Source: Hydrogenophaga sp. (GTDB lineage: Bacteria > Pseudomonadota > Gammaproteobacteria > Burkholderiales > Burkholderiaceae_C). From it: a stretch of 64,000 nt of DNA. Where the stretch lies: NCBI RefSeq assembly GCF_018780075.1, contig NZ_JADMKB010000101.1, positions 1 through 64,000 of the forward strand, read 5' to 3'. The notes below the pieces were generated by a model that ran no database searches, had not been told where the DNA came from, and worked only from the letters and a program-made list of their open reading frames with translations. This document shows, in pieces, positions 63,318 to 64,000 of this stretch. A program made the position numbers and the translations under genes. Position 1 is the stretch's first letter, and each line of letters begins with the position of its first letter.

Positions 63318-64000
63318 ATGAGCACCTGGATCCTCCTCCGAGGCCTGACGCGCGAAGCGACGCACTGGGGCCGCTTCACCGCCGAATTCAAGCTGGCCCT
63401 GCCTCAGGTCCGCCTCCACACGATGGACCTGCCGGGCAATGGCGGGCACCACCGCCAGACCAGCCCGCTCTCGGTGGCCGGCATGGTGGCCGCGTGCCGC
63501 GACGAACGCGCCCGCCGTGGCATCGAAACACCGGTGTACCTGCTCGCCATGTCGCTCGGCGCCATGGTGGCGGCCGAGTGGGCGCGCGTGGCGCCCGACG
63601 AACTGGCCGGCTGTGTGCTGATCAACACCAGCCTGCGACCGTTCAGCCCCCTGCCCCAACGGCTGCGGCCCGGCAACTACCCGGCCCTGCTGCGCCTGAC
63701 CCTCGGCCGGGGCTCACCCGAAGCCATCGAACAGACGGTGCTGCAGCTCACCAGCAACCAGCCGGATCAGCTGCAAGAGGTGATCCCCGACTGGGCGGCC
63801 GTGCGCCGCCACCGCCCGGTGAGTGCCAGCAACGCCGTGCGCCAGCTGATCGCCGCGGCCCGCTACCGGGCCCTGCGGCAGGCACCCGGCGTGCCTCTGC
63901 TGCTGCTGTCCAGCGAACACGACCAGCTGGTGGACAGCGCCTGCTCGCGGGCCATCGCCGAGGCCTGGCACTGTCCGCTGGTGACGCACCCGGCCGCGGG
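63318..64000 (+). CDS. Alpha/beta hydrolase, cut by the window edge
   Basis: 227 codons from the ATG at 63318 are visible, with no stop before the edge. The start STWILLRGLTREATHWGRF and LPGNGGH fit an alpha/beta hydrolase; the nucleophile is Ser79 in LLAMSLGAMVA (a Met-Ser-Leu-Gly variant of the elbow), and the acid is probably the Asp in SSEHDQLVDSA. The final His is beyond the window. It is 20 nt after the M14 gene, so they are probably co-transcribed. Confidence 0.8.
   Translation, partial: MSTWILLRGLTREATHWGRFTAEFKLALPQVRLHTMDLPGNGGHHRQTSPLSVAGMVAACRDERARRGIETPVYLLAMSLGAMVAAEWARVAPDELAGCVLINTSLRPFSPLPQRLRPGNYPALLRLTLGRGSPEAIEQTVLQLTSNQPDQLQEVIPDWAAVRRHRPVSASNAVRQLIAAARYRALRQAPGVPLLLLSSEHDQLVDSACSRAIAEAWHCPLVTHPAA

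Overview
The window is about 64 kb of gene-dense, high-GC chromosome from a betaproteobacterium. The gene content points to Burkholderiales, most likely Comamonadaceae and Hydrogenophaga-like. Supporting features are a phasin with polyhydroxyalkanoate-repressor-like operators, a BPSS1780-family membrane protein, an xseB-ispA-dxs operon beside an orphan Rieske oxygenase, a TRAP operon, and the order polA / small secreted protein / ThrB. The genus is inferred from the sequence and was not checked against any database. I see no IS element, prophage, CRISPR array, rRNA or tRNA.

Layout: 0-2.3 kb holds an RND efflux operon divergent from its TetR regulator, with a perfect TtgR/AcrR-type operator between them. 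2.4-8.5 kb is a six-gene Mrp-type cation/proton antiporter operon with fused A and B subunits. 8.5-12.7 kb carries an MFS transporter, RmuC and an NhaD-like antiporter. 13-18 kb has small enzymes (RidA, flavin reductase-like, two SRPBCC proteins, GNAT), a phasin, an SMR transporter and a DSD1-like PLP enzyme. 18-23.4 kb is a topoisomerase IV operon (parE, lytic transglycosylase, parC) with a LexA-like box at its head. 23.6-30.6 kb contains MFS, a 42-residue membrane protein, a methyltransferase, dapA, bamC, an Ala-rich lipoprotein, a ribosomal oxygenase and a SlyD-like FKBP. 30.7-38.1 kb has dut, a complete TRAP transporter, and dxs-ispA-xseB. 38.4-47.6 kb has the Rieske oxygenase, an EamA transporter, a sulfurtransferase, two tandem paralogous sensor kinases and a ZIP transporter. 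47.7-54.6 kb has a dienelactone hydrolase-like protein, polA, a small secreted protein, ThrB, a BPSS1780 protein and a FecR protein.

The most interesting stretch is 54.6-61.8 kb. It groups a GT4 glycosyltransferase, an Mpo1-like membrane protein, a glutamate-1-semialdehyde-aminomutase-like enzyme, a phosphatidylserine decarboxylase-like enzyme, an MGDG-synthase-like glycosyltransferase and a secreted glycerophosphodiesterase. At least three promoters in it carry PHO-box-like direct repeats (7-mers with 11-nt period) placed exactly 10 nt before a -10-like hexamer. I propose a phosphate-starvation membrane-lipid remodelling locus, possibly making an unusual amino- or glycolipid. This is inference and needs the tests listed.

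Many neighbours overlap by ATGA or TGATG junctions (mnhA to mnhF, parE/transglycosylase, xseB/ispA, the kinase pair, psd/GT28), so translational coupling is widespread. Convergent pairs are often closed by bidirectional hairpins.
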